A DNA stretch of 64,000 nt from Anaerolineae bacterium (lineage in GTDB: Bacteria > Chloroflexota > Anaerolineae > 4572-78 > J111). The position numbers and the translations under genes are program-made. Shown here one piece after another: positions 24,384-32,817 of this stretch. The DNA is taken from assembly GCA_023151115.1 (NCBI GenBank), contig JAKLJP010000029.1, forward strand, positions 31,255 through 95,254. Reading direction: 5' to 3'. How positions within the stretch are numbered: position 1 is the stretch's first letter; each line of letters opens with the position of its first letter. A model generated the notes under the pieces. The model saw nothing but the letters and a program-made list of their open reading frames with translations, was not told where the DNA came from and did not search any database.

Positions 24384-24451
24384 AATGGAAGGATGGAAGT
24401 TTGGAAGGCTGGAAACCATCTCTTTCAGCCTCCGGCCTTCCCTTCTTCCAA
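24384..24451. repeat. Heptamer hairpin between DUF218 and kynA genes
   Basis: ATGGAAGGATGGAAG and TTTGGAAGGCTGG on one side, CAGCCTCCGGCCTTCCC and TTCTTCCAATTT on the other; hairpin of GGAAG-type units. It starts 4 bp after the stop of the kynA gene. Confidence 0.7.
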
Positions 24452-24454
24452 TTT

Positions 24455-25237
24455 TTACAACTCTGTCCGAATAGCCCACAAATCGGGAAAGAGAGGCTTG
24501 AGCAGGGTAGTTTGCAAATAGCCTACCCCAGCCGAGCCGCCTGTGCCTTGCTTGGCCCCAATCGTCCGCTCGACCATTTTGACATGCCGGTAGCGCCACT
24601 CCTGGATGCCCTCATCAAAATCCACCATATTTTCGCAAACCTGGGTTAAGGTGGGGTTGCTGCGGTACACTCCAATCAGGATTTGCTGGATTTCCGGCGA
24701 AGGCTGGATGGGCTGGCTGACATCCCGCCCCAACAACTCCGGCGGAATCGAATAGCCGTTGGCGGCCAGGTAGCGCAGAAACGAGTCCCACAGGCTGGGC
24801 TGCTGGTAGCGCTGTTCCAACTGGCGGCGGGCCGCCATATCTTCCGGGTAATGCACCAGAACCCCATGACGTTTATGGCCCAGCACAAATTCCAATTCTC
24901 GAAATTGGTGAGATTGAAAGCCGCTGGCCGATTCCAGCCGGTGGCGGAAGGACAAAAATTCTAGCGGGGTCATGGTTTCCAGAATATCAATCTGGGCCAC
25001 CATCGTTTTAAGAATGGTCAAAATGCGGCGCAGCGTGTGCAGCGCTCGCGGCGTGTCGTTGGCTTCCAACTTTTGCTGCAAGTAATCCAACTCGTGCAAA
25101 ACCTGTTTGAACCACAACTCGTAAACTTGGTGGATGATGATAAACAGCAGCTCATCGTGCTCCGGCCCATCGGAAAGCGGCTGTTGAGCCGATAACACCT
25201 GGTCTAACTTTAAATAATTGGCATAGGTGAGCGGCAT
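24455..25237 (-). CDS. kynA: Tryptophan 2,3-dioxygenase
   Basis: A 260-residue haem dioxygenase that opens the indole ring of L-tryptophan to N-formylkynurenine, the first step of the kynurenine route. Signatures: LTYANYLKLDQVLSAQ, HDELLFIIIHQVYELWFKQ, the active-site stretch FLSFRHRLESASGFQSHQFRELE, the haem-proximal RYRHVKMVERTIG and the C-terminal KQGTGGSAGVGYLQ. Length is typical of bacterial TDO. No kynureninase or formamidase is next to it; it follows the amidohydrolase gene after a terminator-like hairpin. Confidence 0.95.
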   Translation of the reverse strand: MPLTYANYLKLDQVLSAQQPLSDGPEHDELLFIIIHQVYELWFKQVLHELDYLQQKLEANDTPRALHTLRRILTILKTMVAQIDILETMTPLEFLSFRHRLESASGFQSHQFRELEFVLGHKRHGVLVHYPEDMAARRQLEQRYQQPSLWDSFLRYLAANGYSIPPELLGRDVSQPIQPSPEIQQILIGVYRSNPTLTQVCENMVDFDEGIQEWRYRHVKMVERTIGAKQGTGGSAGVGYLQTTLLKPLFPDLWAIRTEL

Positions 25238-25264
25238 TCTGGCCTCCTGCCACTAAAAATAAAA

Positions 25265-25322
25265 ACCGGGATCGGAAATAGGGGATGCTGTAGCAAGTAT
25301 TATCCCCAAATTCCCTATCCCG
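25265..25322 (-). terminator. Rho-independent terminator after the amidohydrolase gene
   Basis: CCGGGAT and ATCCCGG outer arms with GGGGAT and ATCCCC inner arms; on the minus strand the hairpin is followed by a T-rich run (TTTTTATTTTTA). Confidence 0.7.
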
Positions 25323-25356
25323 GCAAAAAAGATTTGTCAGGTCTAAGGGGCTGCGG

Positions 25357-26532
25357 CTAATCCAGCCCGTACAATCGGCGGGCATTGCCGGCCAGGATCA
25401 GCCCGGCGGCTTCCTGGGCTTCGGCGGGCGAGAGCATATCGGCGCTGACCAGCTCCTCCAGCGCCCCGGCCAGGGCCATTTTGCCCAGCACCGCCCCAAC
25501 GTAGTTGATTTCCGGCAGAGTATAACCATCCGACCCGTAGACCACTTTGGAAAGTGGGGCCATCTCCAGCACCTCGGCGTAGATGCGCCGGGCGGCGTGG
25601 GCGGCAAAGGGGATACCCTCGGACACGTCGCAGTAGACGCGGGGCAGCATGTTGGCCATGTAGCCGGCCTCGGCGTGGTAGGGGTAGCCGGTGTGGACCA
25701 GCAGCACCTTGCAGGCCCGGAAGGTGGGAAAGCGCAGCAAATCCATCAGCAGGGCCGGACGGCAACTGACCAGGTTGACCTCGTAATCGCCCATGCCGGT
25801 GTGGATTTGCATGGGCACATCGTACTCGATGCACAGTTCCAGCGCCCGGCAGAGCAGGTGGTCGCGCAGCTTTTTCATGGCCTGCCCGCCGATGCCGCGC
25901 CGGATGGCGTCGAGGGCCTGCAAACCCTGGTCGGGCGTCCGGCTCAGCGGCGATACCTCCAGGCCGGTGCGGTAGGCAATGATGGATTTAAGACCCTTGT
26001 AGCCGTCTGCTTCCAAAGCTTGGACTATGGCCTCATCGTAGCGCCGCCGAAATTCGGCCCAGCCGCAATCGCTTTTGAGCAGTTCGGCAATCAGCGGCTC
26101 GATACGGTAGACCGGGACCACCTCCACCCCGACATCCTGGCGGAAGCCGGCCACGTCCACCGGGGGTAAAGGGTAGCCAAAATCGGCCACCAGGGTGGTC
26201 AGGCCGCAGGCTTCGTACAGGCGGGTGATGTACCCTCGGTAATCTTTGACGGCTTCATTGCGGGCCGCCAACACCTGTTCCAGGGCTGGCTCGCAGCCAA
26301 AAAAACCGGCCAGTTGGCGGACCAAGTAGCGAAAATAAACCGTATCGCGCCGGACCTGCTGGATTTCGGCCACCAGGGTGTGATCCGCTGGAACGCCGCC
26401 CTCGGCCATAAATTCGACCCCGCCGCCGGGGAAAGAAACCGCGTCGGTAAATTCGCGGGCTGTCAGCTTGACTTTGGGGGTAAAAGGATGGCAGTGGACA
26501 TCTACTACGGGTAAGGTTGAAGTGTCAATCAT
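25357..26532 (-). CDS. FluG-like amidohydrolase (amidohydrolase_2 family)
   Basis: A 391-residue TIM-barrel metal-dependent hydrolase. VVDVHCHPF supplies the N-terminal HxH metal pair, the centre has MQIHTGMGDYEV with a further His, VLLVHTGYPYHAEA another, and VVYGSDGYTLPE the catalytic Asp. This architecture is the amidohydrolase_2 half of FluG and gamma-glutamyl-type hydrolases. The nearby glutamine-synthetase-like gene completes the FluG pair as separate proteins, so this enzyme may hydrolyse a gamma-glutamyl or related amide. The substrate is inferred, not shown. Confidence 0.82.
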   Translation of the reverse strand: MIDTSTLPVVDVHCHPFTPKVKLTAREFTDAVSFPGGGVEFMAEGGVPADHTLVAEIQQVRRDTVYFRYLVRQLAGFFGCEPALEQVLAARNEAVKDYRGYITRLYEACGLTTLVADFGYPLPPVDVAGFRQDVGVEVVPVYRIEPLIAELLKSDCGWAEFRRRYDEAIVQALEADGYKGLKSIIAYRTGLEVSPLSRTPDQGLQALDAIRRGIGGQAMKKLRDHLLCRALELCIEYDVPMQIHTGMGDYEVNLVSCRPALLMDLLRFPTFRACKVLLVHTGYPYHAEAGYMANMLPRVYCDVSEGIPFAAHAARRIYAEVLEMAPLSKVVYGSDGYTLPEINYVGAVLGKMALAGALEELVSADMLSPAEAQEAAGLILAGNARRLYGLD

Positions 26533-26593
26533 TGGTTATCTCCAAATGTAACGTCTAATAGACAAAGCAGATAAACATCGTACAATCTTTTAG

Positions 26594-26645
26594 CGGGCCG
26601 GGCTCCCACGCCCGGCCAAGCGACGGCGTGGGAGCCGTCGCTGCT
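26594..26645. repeat. Double hairpin with complementary loops, copy 1
   Basis: Stem GGCCGGGC/GCCCGGCC with loop TCCCAC (26596-26617) and stem CGACGGC/GCCGTCG with loop GTGGGA (26621-26640). The loops are exact reverse complements. Flanks TTTAGCGG and CTGCT also occur in the copy at 54250-54305. Confidence 0.8.
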
Positions 26646-26676
26646 ACAATGATAGTATGACTTTTAAGTGATTTGT

Positions 26677-26967
26677 CTATAAGGAAGCCAATTTTTTATT
26701 CAATGCTACTAATTTTTCAACCACCGTTTCGGTCCGTGACCTATTACCGTACAATCCCAGGTGAGTATTTTCAACTTCCCAGAGATAATCAAACAATTCG
26801 TGCTTTGGCACACGATGAATCAGCCGGTGATATACATCACTGACATAAGAGTCATATTCATCTTGTGCCTCTGGGAAATCTTTGACACCAATTGGATCCC
26901 ACTCTTCAAGCAGTATTTGTTTGATTGCATAATGATAACGTTTTGCTCTACCGAGGTAGTCAGACAT
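26677..26967 (-). CDS. Conserved small protein of unknown function
   Basis: A 96-residue soluble, mainly helical protein. The pattern ILLEEWDPIGVKDFPEAQDEYDSYVSDVYHRL resembles small DUF1871-like proteins, in which WDPIGV and DEYD are conserved. It lies between the amidohydrolase and glutamine-synthetase-like genes on the same strand. GC content is visibly lower than in its neighbours, which may mean recent acquisition. Function unknown. Confidence 0.6.
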   Translation of the reverse strand: MSDYLGRAKRYHYAIKQILLEEWDPIGVKDFPEAQDEYDSYVSDVYHRLIHRVPKHELFDYLWEVENTHLGLYGNRSRTETVVEKLVALNKKLASL

Positions 26968-27029
26968 ACTTCTTCGCCTAGCTAACAGTAACTACACTGC
27001 CAACGGCCTGCCCTTCACCCTTGCTTCCC

Positions 27030-28370
27030 TCAAACCACCTCAAGATAAGTCGCCCGCTCCCACGGATGGACATGCACATCATAAGCGGCCAGTTCAGTCC
27101 GCTTGACCTTGAGGAATTCCGGCAAAATAACCGGCCCCAGCGCTTCGGCCATGAGCGGGTCGGCTTCCAGGGCGTCGAGGGCTTCGGCCAGGGAGCGGGG
27201 CAGAAAGCCCAACCCCTGGGCTGCCGCCTGCTGGTCGGACAAGTGGCCGACATCTTCGGCCACCGGGGCAGGCGGCTCGATTTGCTGTTGAATCCCCTCC
27301 AGGCCGGCGGCCAGGGCGGCGGTGAGATAAATAAACGGGTTGGCGGCATTGTCGCCGGAGCGATACTCGACGTGGCGGCGGCGGCCCATACCGGGGATGC
27401 GCACCAGCGCGGCCCGGTTGCCGATGCCCCAACAAATATGGGCCGGCGACCATGAGCCGGGCAGCAGCCGCTTGTACGAGTTGACAATCGGCGAGCCGAC
27501 GCCGGTCAGGGCGCGGGCGTGGGTCAATAACCCGCCGACAAAATGTTGGCCCAGTGGGGACAGCGCTTCATCGTCCCGTTCGCCGCTGCTCAACTCATGC
27601 TGACCCTCTTTGTCCCACACACTCAGGTGCAGATGCAGCCCACAGCCGGGCAGGTGCGCGTAAGGTTTGGGCATAAAGCTGGCCACAAAACCGGCCCGGC
27701 GGGCCAGCGTCCGTACCACCTCTTTAAAGGTCAGGTAATTGTCTACGGCCCTGAGCGGTTCGTCGTAGTGGGTGGTCGCTTCGTACTGGGCGTAACCGTA
27801 CTCCTTGCCAAGCTGGTCCACCAGCACCCCCATATGGTGCAACGTTTCCGTAATCTGCTGCCACAAGGGGTAATGCCGGTCCAGCCCGGCCACGGTGAAC
27901 ATGCCATCCCGGTCCGCCGGACGGTATTCGCCCTCACCCGTGGGTGCAAACAGAATAAATTCCGGCTCAAAGGCGACCCGCACGCTCAAGCCCGCCGCAG
28001 CGTAGGCGTCTACCTGCCGCTGTAACTGCGTGCGCGGGCAGCCGGCCCAGGCTGAGCCATCGTCGGCGCGCATGAAGGCGTGGACGCGGGCGGTATTTTT
28101 GTAATAGGGCAGATGGGCATAACTGGCCGGGTCGGGCACGGCCATAAAATCGCCGGTATCGGCCAGAAAGGTCGCCCCGACCGCTTGGTGGTCTTCGAGC
28201 GTAAAATTAAGATTGGCCCGCGCAAAAACCACCCCCCGCTCGACCGTGCTGCCAAACCGCTCGCGCGGAATGGTCTTGGCGCAGGAGCGCCCGCTGTAAT
28301 CGTGGTAAATAACCCATAAATGCTCGATGCCATCGCCGTCGAGGCGCTGTAATAAGGCTTGGGTGTCCAT
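27030..28370 (-). CDS. Glutamine-synthetase-like gamma-glutamyl ligase
   Basis: A 446-residue glutamine synthetase family protein of the GlnT/PuuA type. It has the beta-grasp N-terminal domain (VIYHDYSGRSCAKTIPRERF) and the catalytic domain with VRVAFEPEFILF metal Glu, AQYEATTHYDEPL, GCGLHLHLSV, SYKRLLPGSWSP and the RIPGMGRRRHVEYRSGDNAANPFIYL Arg/Glu region. The ammonia-specific residues of housekeeping GlnA are not evident, and the neighbours (aminotransferase, FluG-like amidohydrolase, importer) favour a role in gamma-glutamylation of an imported amine. Confidence 0.85.
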   Translation of the reverse strand: MDTQALLQRLDGDGIEHLWVIYHDYSGRSCAKTIPRERFGSTVERGVVFARANLNFTLEDHQAVGATFLADTGDFMAVPDPASYAHLPYYKNTARVHAFMRADDGSAWAGCPRTQLQRQVDAYAAAGLSVRVAFEPEFILFAPTGEGEYRPADRDGMFTVAGLDRHYPLWQQITETLHHMGVLVDQLGKEYGYAQYEATTHYDEPLRAVDNYLTFKEVVRTLARRAGFVASFMPKPYAHLPGCGLHLHLSVWDKEGQHELSSGERDDEALSPLGQHFVGGLLTHARALTGVGSPIVNSYKRLLPGSWSPAHICWGIGNRAALVRIPGMGRRRHVEYRSGDNAANPFIYLTAALAAGLEGIQQQIEPPAPVAEDVGHLSDQQAAAQGLGFLPRSLAEALDALEADPLMAEALGPVILPEFLKVKRTELAAYDVHVHPWERATYLEVV

Positions 28371-28448
28371 CTGTCTCTTCTCCTTGTAAATAGACCGCTG
28401 ACGGCTGACCGCCGCCAGAGATTTTCATCGTAAAGCTGCGATGACTCG

Positions 28449-28490
28449 TGAGGCAAGGATTTTCTTCGCGTCCTCGCCTCATCCTCCTCA
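28449..28490. repeat. Heptamer hairpin containing a stop codon
   Basis: TGAGGCAAGGA pairs with TCCTCGCCTCA. Read on the minus strand, the TGA stop of the class III aminotransferase is the first repeat unit (TGAGGAG/GATGAGG/CGAGGAC). A close relative is at 55443-55510. Confidence 0.7.
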
Positions 28491-29831
28491 CCAGCCCGCG
28501 TACCGGGCGATGGCTTCGTCGCTCACCTTGCCGGCAGCAACATCGGCCAGGGCCTGGTCCAAAATGGCGACGCCTTCATCCACCTCGGCCTGGGTCAAGA
28601 TGAGGGGCGGCGTAATTTCCAGCACATTGGAAAACATGCCGACGTAAAAAACCAGCAGCCCCAGTTCAAAGGCGCGGTAGGCCACTTTGGCCGTTTCGAT
28701 CCGGGCCGGCTCTTTGCTCTGCCGGTCCCTGACCAGTTCGACCCCCTGAATCAGCCCCAGCCCACGCACATCCCCGATGAGCGGGTGTTTGGCCTGCAAG
28801 CGGCATAACTGCTGGTGCAAATAAGCGCCCACGCGGGCCGCGTTCTCAACCAGGCCATCCTGCTTGATGGCTTCGAGGGTGGCCAGGCCGGCGGCGCAAC
28901 TGGTGGCATTGCCGGTCGCGGTGAACAGGGCAAAGCCGGTGTCCAGAATTTCCTGACGGGCCACAACTGCGCTCAAGGGCAGCCCACCGCCCAGCGACTT
29001 ACCCAGAATAACTACATCGGGCGTGACCCCCGCGTGCTCAAAGGCAAACATCTGGCCGGTGCGCCCCAGCCCCACTTTGACCTCGTCCAGCGCCAGATAG
29101 ATGTTGTGGCGGCGGCAAAGGTCAGCCAGCATGGGCAAAAAATCGGGCGGCGGGACCACGTCACCGCCGTCGCTCTGTACCGCCTCGACGATAATACCGG
29201 CCACGTCGTCGGGCGGGCAGATGGTTTTGAAGATGTAATCTTCCAAAAAGCGAATACAGCGCTCGGCGCAGTCGGGGGTGTCGTTGCCAAAGGGGCAGCG
29301 GTAGGGATGGGGATAGGGCACTTTGACCACATTGCCGCCACCGATAAAAGGCGTCATGGCAATATAGGCCGACATACTCATCGAAGCGGCGGTCGAGCCG
29401 TGATAGCCACCGATAAAGGAGACCAACCGCCGCTTGCCGGTTGCCAGCGGCAGCAGCCGGCCCACCGTTTCGCTAGCGTCGGAGCCGGCCAGGCCAAACC
29501 AGACTTTTTTATGAAAGCTGCCCGGCGTCAGCTCGACCAGCTTTTCGGCCAGCTTCAGGGCGGGTTCGTGCATCCCGGAAATAAGGCTGGCAAAAGTAAC
29601 TCGCTGGAACTGCTCAATTACCGCCGCCTGCACGTGCGGATGGCTGTAGCCGGTATTGGCCAACGCCCAGCCCGCTGTAAAATCCAGATACTCCCTGCCT
29701 TCGACATCCCGCAACCGGCAGCCGGTCCCACTGGCTACAACCAATGGAAAAAAGCGCAGCTTCAAAGCGTTGGCAATCAGCCCGGCGTCCAGTTCGTAAA
29801 GTTGGTCAACGGTTACGTGAGCCATCGGCAA
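28488..29831 (-). CDS. Class III PLP-dependent aminotransferase
   Basis: A 447-residue aminotransferase of the class III (omega-amino acid, 4-aminobutyrate-like) family. FTAGWALANTGYSHPHVQAAV is the substrate loop, SDASETVGRLLPLATGKR a cofactor loop, YLALDEVKVGLGRTG the Asp that contacts PLP, and VVILGKSLGGGLPLSAVV the Schiff-base Lys. It moves the amino group of terminal amines or omega-amino acids to an oxo acid. It is encoded between the LivM-type permease and the glutamine-synthetase-like gene. Confidence 0.9.
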   Translation of the reverse strand: MPMAHVTVDQLYELDAGLIANALKLRFFPLVVASGTGCRLRDVEGREYLDFTAGWALANTGYSHPHVQAAVIEQFQRVTFASLISGMHEPALKLAEKLVELTPGSFHKKVWFGLAGSDASETVGRLLPLATGKRRLVSFIGGYHGSTAASMSMSAYIAMTPFIGGGNVVKVPYPHPYRCPFGNDTPDCAERCIRFLEDYIFKTICPPDDVAGIIVEAVQSDGGDVVPPPDFLPMLADLCRRHNIYLALDEVKVGLGRTGQMFAFEHAGVTPDVVILGKSLGGGLPLSAVVARQEILDTGFALFTATGNATSCAAGLATLEAIKQDGLVENAARVGAYLHQQLCRLQAKHPLIGDVRGLGLIQGVELVRDRQSKEPARIETAKVAYRAFELGLLVFYVGMFSNVLEITPPLILTQAEVDEGVAILDQALADVAAGKVSDEAIARYAGW

Positions 29832-29847
29832 GAATCTCCGTTAAATA

Positions 29848-30855
29848 TTACTTTCTCGGCCAGCGAAACTCCTGTCCGCCCATAATCCCGGCGGGACGAT
29901 AAATCAAAATCAGGATCATGGCGATAGACAGGCACACCTCGGTGAAACCGGCCAGCGTTTCGGGGAAGAGTTGGGCCAGATTGATGGCATTTTCGGCGGC
30001 GCGTAAGCCTTCAAAAATAGCTGTAACAACCACCGTTCCGACCACCGCGCCGGCCACACTGCCCGTCCCGCCGATAATCAGCATGGCGATGACCAGAAAG
30101 GTCTGGGTGAGGTAAAAGGCCAGCGGCGAAAAGGAGGTAATAAAATGGGCATACAATGCGCCGCCCACGCCGACCACAAAAGCGCTCAGCACAAAGGCCA
30201 CCCAGCGCACCCAGACAATATCAATGCCCAGTGAAGCCGCCGCCCGCTCGTCTTCACGCGAGGCCCGCAGCCGCAGGCCCAGCCCGGTCTCCTTGAACCC
30301 ATAGGCCAGCAGGATAAACACGAAGCCCCAGGCGGCGCTGACCCACAGATTAGTGTAACGGGTAATGCCAAAAATGGTGCGTGGGCCGTTGGTCACTTCT
30401 TCCCAGTTGATAAAAATCACGTGGATGATGACCAGCAGGGCAAAGGTCGCAATCACCGCCCCGGCTCCAGAGAGGCGCATCAGCGGAAAGCCGATGACGG
30501 CTGCAACCAACGCGGCCACGCCCGCCCCAATCAACAGCGACGGCAGGAAGGGCAGTTGGACTTCCTTGAGCACCTCGTACAGACTGCGCAAAGCCAGGGC
30601 TTTATCCTGGGGCGACATCGAAAACAAAATCGAAGCGTAAGCGCCGATGCCCATAAAGCCGATATGAACAAAGGACGACACCCCGGAGTTGCCGATAAAC
30701 ATCTGCAAGCCCAAGACCACCGTCAAATTAATAAACATCACGGTGACAATGCGCTCAAAGATTTGGTTGCCCAGCAAATTGGCGCCCCCCGCCAGCAGCA
30801 GCAGGGGCAGGATGAGCGCCGCGACAGGGAAAGCTCGTTGCAGATTGACCGACAT
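29848..30855 (-). CDS. Branched-chain-type ABC transporter permease (LivM), cluster 1
   Basis: A 335-residue permease with about ten helices and the LivM pattern: VVLGLQMFIGNSGVSSFVHIGFMGIGAYASIL and the ATPase-contacting RLRASREDERAAASLGID loop, ending FRPAGIMGGQE. Its start overlaps the LivH stop by one base, so the two permeases are translated together. With the LivH, LivF, LivG and binding protein it forms a full importer for amino acids or amides. Confidence 0.92.
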   Translation of the reverse strand: MSVNLQRAFPVAALILPLLLLAGGANLLGNQIFERIVTVMFINLTVVLGLQMFIGNSGVSSFVHIGFMGIGAYASILFSMSPQDKALALRSLYEVLKEVQLPFLPSLLIGAGVAALVAAVIGFPLMRLSGAGAVIATFALLVIIHVIFINWEEVTNGPRTIFGITRYTNLWVSAAWGFVFILLAYGFKETGLGLRLRASREDERAAASLGIDIVWVRWVAFVLSAFVVGVGGALYAHFITSFSPLAFYLTQTFLVIAMLIIGGTGSVAGAVVGTVVVTAIFEGLRAAENAINLAQLFPETLAGFTEVCLSIAMILILIYRPAGIMGGQEFRWPRK

Positions 30856-31748
30856 CAGACCTTCTCCCGTGACGCGCCGGCCTGGATGAGTCCCTGAGGC
30901 CGGAACAACAACATCAAAATCACAATACCAAAGATAAACGCCTGCCGAAAATCAAGCAGTTCTTGGGGCAACAGCAGTTGCAGACCGACGGTCAAAAAGC
31001 CCAGCAAATAGCCGCCGACCACCGCGCCGGTCAGGCTCTCCATCCCACCGATGACGGTGGCGATAAAGGCAATCAAAATCGGGGTCAGGCCAATCGTTGG
31101 CGTCACCGAGCCGATGCGTCCAATCCAGAAGAGCGACACCACCCCGGCCAGACAGCCGCTGATAGCAAAAGCCGTGGCAATCACGCCGTTGGCCCGCACC
31201 CCCAGCAGGCGGGTCATGGTAAAATCGTCAGCGGCAGCGCGGAGGGCCATACCCAGGAGTGTCCGCTTGAGAAAAAGAGTCAGCAACCCCAGCAGGGCCA
31301 GACAGACCACCAACGTCAGCAAATTGATTTGCGAAATGAGCAGGCCGCCGATGGTGAAGTTCTCATTGAAAATGGCCGGGATACGCACGGCTCGGGGCCG
31401 GGGCGAAACAAACAACAGCGCCGCATTTTGCAGCAGCGCGCTGACGGCAAACGAGGTAATCAGCATGGTATTGGGCGAGGCCTGGCGCACCGGGCGAAAG
31501 GCCACCCGCTCCAGCAGCAGGCTGGTGAGCACCGCCATTCCTACCCCCAGCACCGCTACCCCTAGCCAGGGCCAGGGGCCGGCCCCCACTACCAGCAAGG
31601 TATAGCCGCCGACCATAACCAACTCACCGTAGGCAAAGTTGACCAGCCGCAAAATGCCGTACACAATCGCCAGCCCCAGGGCCATCAAGGCGTACAAGCT
31701 GCCCAGGCTGAGAGCGTTGATGAGAAATTGGAGGAGTTCGTTGAACAT
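30855..31748 (-). CDS. Branched-chain-type ABC transporter permease (LivH), cluster 1
   Basis: A 297-residue permease with the LivH start (LINALSLGSLYALMALGLAIVYGILRLVNFAYGELVMVGGYT), the ALRAAADDFTMTRLLGVRANGVIATAFAISG ATPase contact loop, and GGMESLTGAVVGGYLLG near the end. It is separated from the upstream LivF gene by a 295-bp repeat-rich gap (array B) but has the same direction. Confidence 0.92.
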   Translation of the reverse strand: MFNELLQFLINALSLGSLYALMALGLAIVYGILRLVNFAYGELVMVGGYTLLVVGAGPWPWLGVAVLGVGMAVLTSLLLERVAFRPVRQASPNTMLITSFAVSALLQNAALLFVSPRPRAVRIPAIFNENFTIGGLLISQINLLTLVVCLALLGLLTLFLKRTLLGMALRAAADDFTMTRLLGVRANGVIATAFAISGCLAGVVSLFWIGRIGSVTPTIGLTPILIAFIATVIGGMESLTGAVVGGYLLGFLTVGLQLLLPQELLDFRQAFIFGIVILMLLFRPQGLIQAGASREKV

Positions 31749-31883
31749 TAGCTAACCTGTATCTATCCAAGAATTGAGAGGCTAAGGCTGAGCCTTAAGA
31801 GACAAGCAATGAGTAATTCTACAATGTCACATTTTTATGACAACTATTTTGATCCCAGACCACTCTGTTCTCCGGCCCCCGCC

Positions 31884-31997
31884 CGGCGATAAATCGCCGC
31901 GCTACGGAACTGCGCCCGATAAATCGGGCTATTTACCTCAAATATTTTAGTCCGATTTATCGGACGCTGTTAACTAGCCCTGCGATTCATCGCGGGG
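31884..31997. repeat. BIME-like array of four hairpins (array B)
   Basis: CGGCG-ATAAAT-CGCCG (31884-31899), GCCCG-ATAAAT-CGGGC (31914-31929), GTCCG-ATTTAT-CGGAC (31950-31965) and CCCTGCG-ATTCAT-CGCGGGG (31978-31997). Loops of units 1-2 and unit 3 are reverse complements. It occupies the centre of the 295-364-bp gap within the transporter cluster; no gene is seen there. Confidence 0.8.
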
Positions 31998-32112
31998 CGG
32001 ACCAGGAAGGGAAGTCAAGGCTGGGATTCGTAGAACATTTGTCTAATATGACATTGTAAAAGTAAACAGAAAATTCTTATCTGTGCCAATCTGTGCGCAT
32101 CTGTGGACCCTC

Positions 32113-32817
32113 TTATCCCCCCAGATAAGCGCGGGTCAAATCTACCCGCTGGCGCAGCTCGGCGGGCGAGCCGCTGGTCTCGACGCGGCCGGTATTGAGC
32201 AGATAGGCCCGGTCTACAATCTCCAAGGCGCGCTCGACATTCTGCTCGACCAGGAGGATGGTCACGCCGGTCTGGCGCAGTTGGGTGATGAGGTCAAAAA
32301 TTGCGTCCACCAAGATGGGCGCTAAACCGAGCGATGGTTCATCCAGCATCAACAATTTTGGCTGCGACATCAGGGCGCGGGCAATGGCTAACTGCTGCTG
32401 CTCTCCGCCCGACAGCGTGCCGCCCGGCTGGTTAAACCGTTTGCCCAGAATCGGAAAACGCTGGTACATGGCCTCGATGTCCTGCTGAATCCCGGCCCGG
32501 TCGCGCCGGATGGCTGCGCCCAGGCGCAAGTTCTCGCTCACCGTCAAACTGGGAAAGATACGCCGCCCTTCCGGGACCAGGGCAATCCCCTGGCGAATGA
32601 TTTCTTCGGGCGACTGGCCGCCAATCGAGCGGCCTTGAAAGGTGATGCTGCCCTGCAGCGGTTTAAGAATTCCGGCGATGGTCGCCAGGGTCGTGGTTTT
32701 GCCCGCCCCGTTGACTCCCACTAAGGCGACCATCTCGCCCTCGGCCACTTGCAGCGAGACATCACGCAGGGCCGTAATCGAGCCGTAACCGGCGTAAAGC
32801 CCCTCAAGCGTGAGCAT
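32113..32817 (-). CDS. Branched-chain-type ABC transporter ATPase (LivF), cluster 1
   Basis: A 234-residue ABC ATPase from ATG 32817 (MLTLEGLYAGYGSITALRDVSLQ). Walker A is VGVNGAGKTTTL, the signature TLSGGEQQQLAIARAL, Walker B LLMLDEPSLGLAP, followed by LLVEQNVERAL with the switch region. The start overlaps the LivG stop by 14 bp. It powers the importer together with LivG. Confidence 0.94.
   Translation of the reverse strand: MLTLEGLYAGYGSITALRDVSLQVAEGEMVALVGVNGAGKTTTLATIAGILKPLQGSITFQGRSIGGQSPEEIIRQGIALVPEGRRIFPSLTVSENLRLGAAIRRDRAGIQQDIEAMYQRFPILGKRFNQPGGTLSGGEQQQLAIARALMSQPKLLMLDEPSLGLAPILVDAIFDLITQLRQTGVTILLVEQNVERALEIVDRAYLLNTGRVETSGSPAELRQRVDLTRAYLGG

Noticed and set aside
24384..24451. 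Heptamer tracts as a CRISPR array
   Set aside because: Units are 7-8 bp without unique spacers, and no cas gene is present.
28815..29885. A 356-codon plus-strand frame opposite the class III aminotransferase
   Set aside because: The aminotransferase has all PLP motifs; the antisense frame is a codon-bias shadow.
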